A DNA stretch of 32,218 nucleotides from a virus. Positions 31,105 through 32,218 of this stretch are shown here, in pieces. Position numbers and translations under genes: made by a program. Each line of letters starts with the position of its first letter. Within the stretch, counting starts at the first letter, position 1. The notes beneath the pieces are model-generated. The model saw nothing but the letters and a program-made list of their open reading frames with translations. It was not told the DNA's origin and ran no database searches. Where the stretch lies: the IMG/VR virus record IMGVR_UViG_3300044699_000180, positions 1 to 32,218 of that record. The stretch is one strand, 5' to 3'.

Positions 31105-32092
31105 ATTGGACTGTGCGTTTCTACTGTGTTTTTTCTTAGATCTGTCAATACTTGGGGCTCGAGAACTTTGCCGGGCGGACAAATGGGGGCCTAAAGATGT
31201 CTCCGGTCCCCCGGTTTGCCCCCTCGAAGGAGGTCCCGCTAAGCTGCCTGCGTCGGAATCTCTACCCTCCATTATTTCTTAAAAAAAGGGAGAAAGTTTA
31301 TTTAGGCCCGCAGAGAAGGAGGCTACCTCGGCAGTGTACTCACCCTAAAAATTAAAAAACTAGGGCGCCACGAAGATTTCCCACCTATTGCTGTTTGGGC
31401 GTAAGGTAGGGATTAAAGCACTAACACAAATTTCGCCGTGTGAAGGATGGAGGAGAGAGCGCCGTGGCCGGGACTCAGGTGCAAGCCTCGTGGGGTCGTA
31501 GGCTGCCCCATATGTGAGGAGGGTCTCAACTGTCGCACGCTTTATCTAGGCAACGCGGGCTGCCTTCACTGGCGTTTGTTGCGTGACAAGTCGCCTTGAC
31601 CGCTCTCACAGTGTGGGAGCTGCCTATGTATCTGGATTCTGGTAGGGTATATTGTCGGGAATGGGGTGCATTCCCCTTTTCTCTGATCTGGTGTCCGCCC
31701 TGGGGTTTCATTTTTTATAACGGTCCGGGCCGGACGGGAAAACCTGCTCGACGAAGATCATCCGTTTATGGACAGGAGAAAAATTGGAAAAACGGTGGAG
31801 TAGCTTAATTTGAGTCGATTCTCCTGGCTTTGGCTGCGATTTATTGATCTCGATCGATGCGGTTGGAATCGCATTTTCTGTAGTCCTCATCCCGATTCAG
31901 CACGGTTCCTCTCTGCCATTGGGGGTCATGGTGGTCTCTCTCCGGCGTGAGATATATTATGGCGTACGCGCCATAATCTCTCACCCGTGGCCCTAGAGAT
32001 ACGGAAAAGTAGCGCTCTCCCCCCCCCCATGTTAACGCGCTGCCACTTGTTTGTCCGATGTTGTGGCCAAGTGGAGGAATATTTTGCTGGGC
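31105..32092. other. Region with no recognised gene; one promoter-like site and one large palindrome
   Basis: A TTGACA box on the minus strand (31148-31143) lies about 40 bp upstream of the tRNA-like gene and may be its -35. A palindrome lies at 31947-31984. Small ORFs here (for example 31708-31890, minus) have no recognisable content. No rRNA, tmRNA or further tRNA was found. Confidence 0.4.
31947..31984. repeat. Long imperfect palindrome
   Basis: GTGAGA...ATTATGGCG, a short centre (TACG), then CGCCATAAT...CTCTCAC: about 15-16 paired bases with a 2-nt bulge. There is no T-run, so it is not a classical terminator. It may be a dispersed palindromic repeat or protein-binding site; no second copy is present in the window. 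Confidence 0.4.
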
Positions 32093-32218
32093 TTAATTCT
32101 CCTTGAAAGTGACGGGCTGGTTCCACAAGTGGATGCGCTTTCTGATTGGCATTTCTGCAGTAGCGATGCTATATCTCTGGTCACGTCGGCGCCCGCCAGC
32201 GTGATCGATTGCAACTTG
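32093..32218 (-). CDS. Possible C-terminal end of a gene entering from the right edge
   Basis: A minus-strand frame is open from the window edge to a stop at 32093 (41 residues: QVAIDHAGGRRRDQRYSIAT, then AEMPIRKRIHLWNQPVTFKE). No family is recognised, and another minus frame is also open over much of the same stretch, so this is weak. Confidence 0.2.
   Translation of the reverse strand, partial: QVAIDHAGGRRRDQRYSIATAEMPIRKRIHLWNQPVTFKEN

Noticed and set aside
31441-31620. GC-rich stretch as part of an rRNA, tmRNA or RNase P RNA
   Set aside because: None of the conserved core sequences of these RNAs could be found on either strand.
32103-32204. Short plus-strand frame with a hydrophobic segment at the right edge
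   Set aside because: Only about 33 codons, TTG/GTG start without a ribosome site at proper distance, and overlapped by minus-strand frames; too weak to list.

Overview
The window is most of a decaying, temperate, contractile-tailed prophage, read almost entirely on the minus strand. It has a lambda-like head and packaging module (Nu1/GpA terminase, gpW, gpB portal, a fused prohead protease and major capsid protein) joined to a Mu-like contractile tail module (DUF2635, sheath, tube, tail chaperone, tape measure, gpN, gpP, gp45, gp46, gp47, gp48). Base composition is moderate (mid-40s % GC by eye). Signal peptides, an inner-membrane-spanin-like lysis gene and the phage type point to a Gram-negative host rich in mobile elements. 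I cannot name the host; a host-associated or intracellular bacterium is only a guess, based on the cargo genes.

Layout, left to right. 1-533: N-terminal part of a tyrosine integrase running off the left edge. 775-2064: a broken lysis region (M15 peptidase endolysin, spanin-like coiled-coil protein, small lipoprotein candidate). 2404-2414: one copy of a repeated phage motif. 2750-5704: distal tail module, all broken (tail-collar fibre, tail-associated protein, second fibre, gp48, and gp47 with a large internal deletion). 5685-16983: an intact, tightly packed morphogenesis operon from gpW to gp46, with ATGA/TAATG stop-start overlaps at most junctions. 17166-17546: a secreted PDZ protein on the opposite strand. 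17654-18989: an IS3-family (IS150-like) element with terminal repeats and a 3-bp target duplication. 19080-21402: terminase large and small subunits. 21744-23548: a cargo zone with two small secreted proteins, a truncated duplicate of a phage gene, and a two-gene plus-strand operon encoding a 54-aa membrane peptide and an 89-aa protein with K-M-P-K repeats and a PPPY motif. 23653-25149: phage middle genes with frameshifts (gpZ-like protein, Fis-type HTH, small acidic protein, RusA resolvase). 25310-25678: an iteron-like array of GATTACAT units beside the C-terminal stump of a probable replication protein. 25997-28370: a complete IS66-family element. 28371-30117: small, mostly unrecognised and probably broken ORFs. 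31013-31104: a degenerate tRNA-His (GTG) followed by a terminator.

How it fits together: a shared 11-bp motif (CTAATATCCTC read on the minus strand) lies just upstream of gpW, upstream of the terminase genes, and ahead of the lysis region. The first two copies are followed after exactly 16 nt by a -10-like hexamer, so it is a good candidate for the phage late promoter or activator site. The capsid, tail-tube and packaging genes are intact over about 15 kb, while baseplate gp47/gp48, fibres, lysis, RusA and the right-flank tRNA carry many indels. Either the particle-forming core is still under selection, or the outer parts are older or lower-quality sequence. The internal deletion in gp47 argues that at least some of the decay is real.
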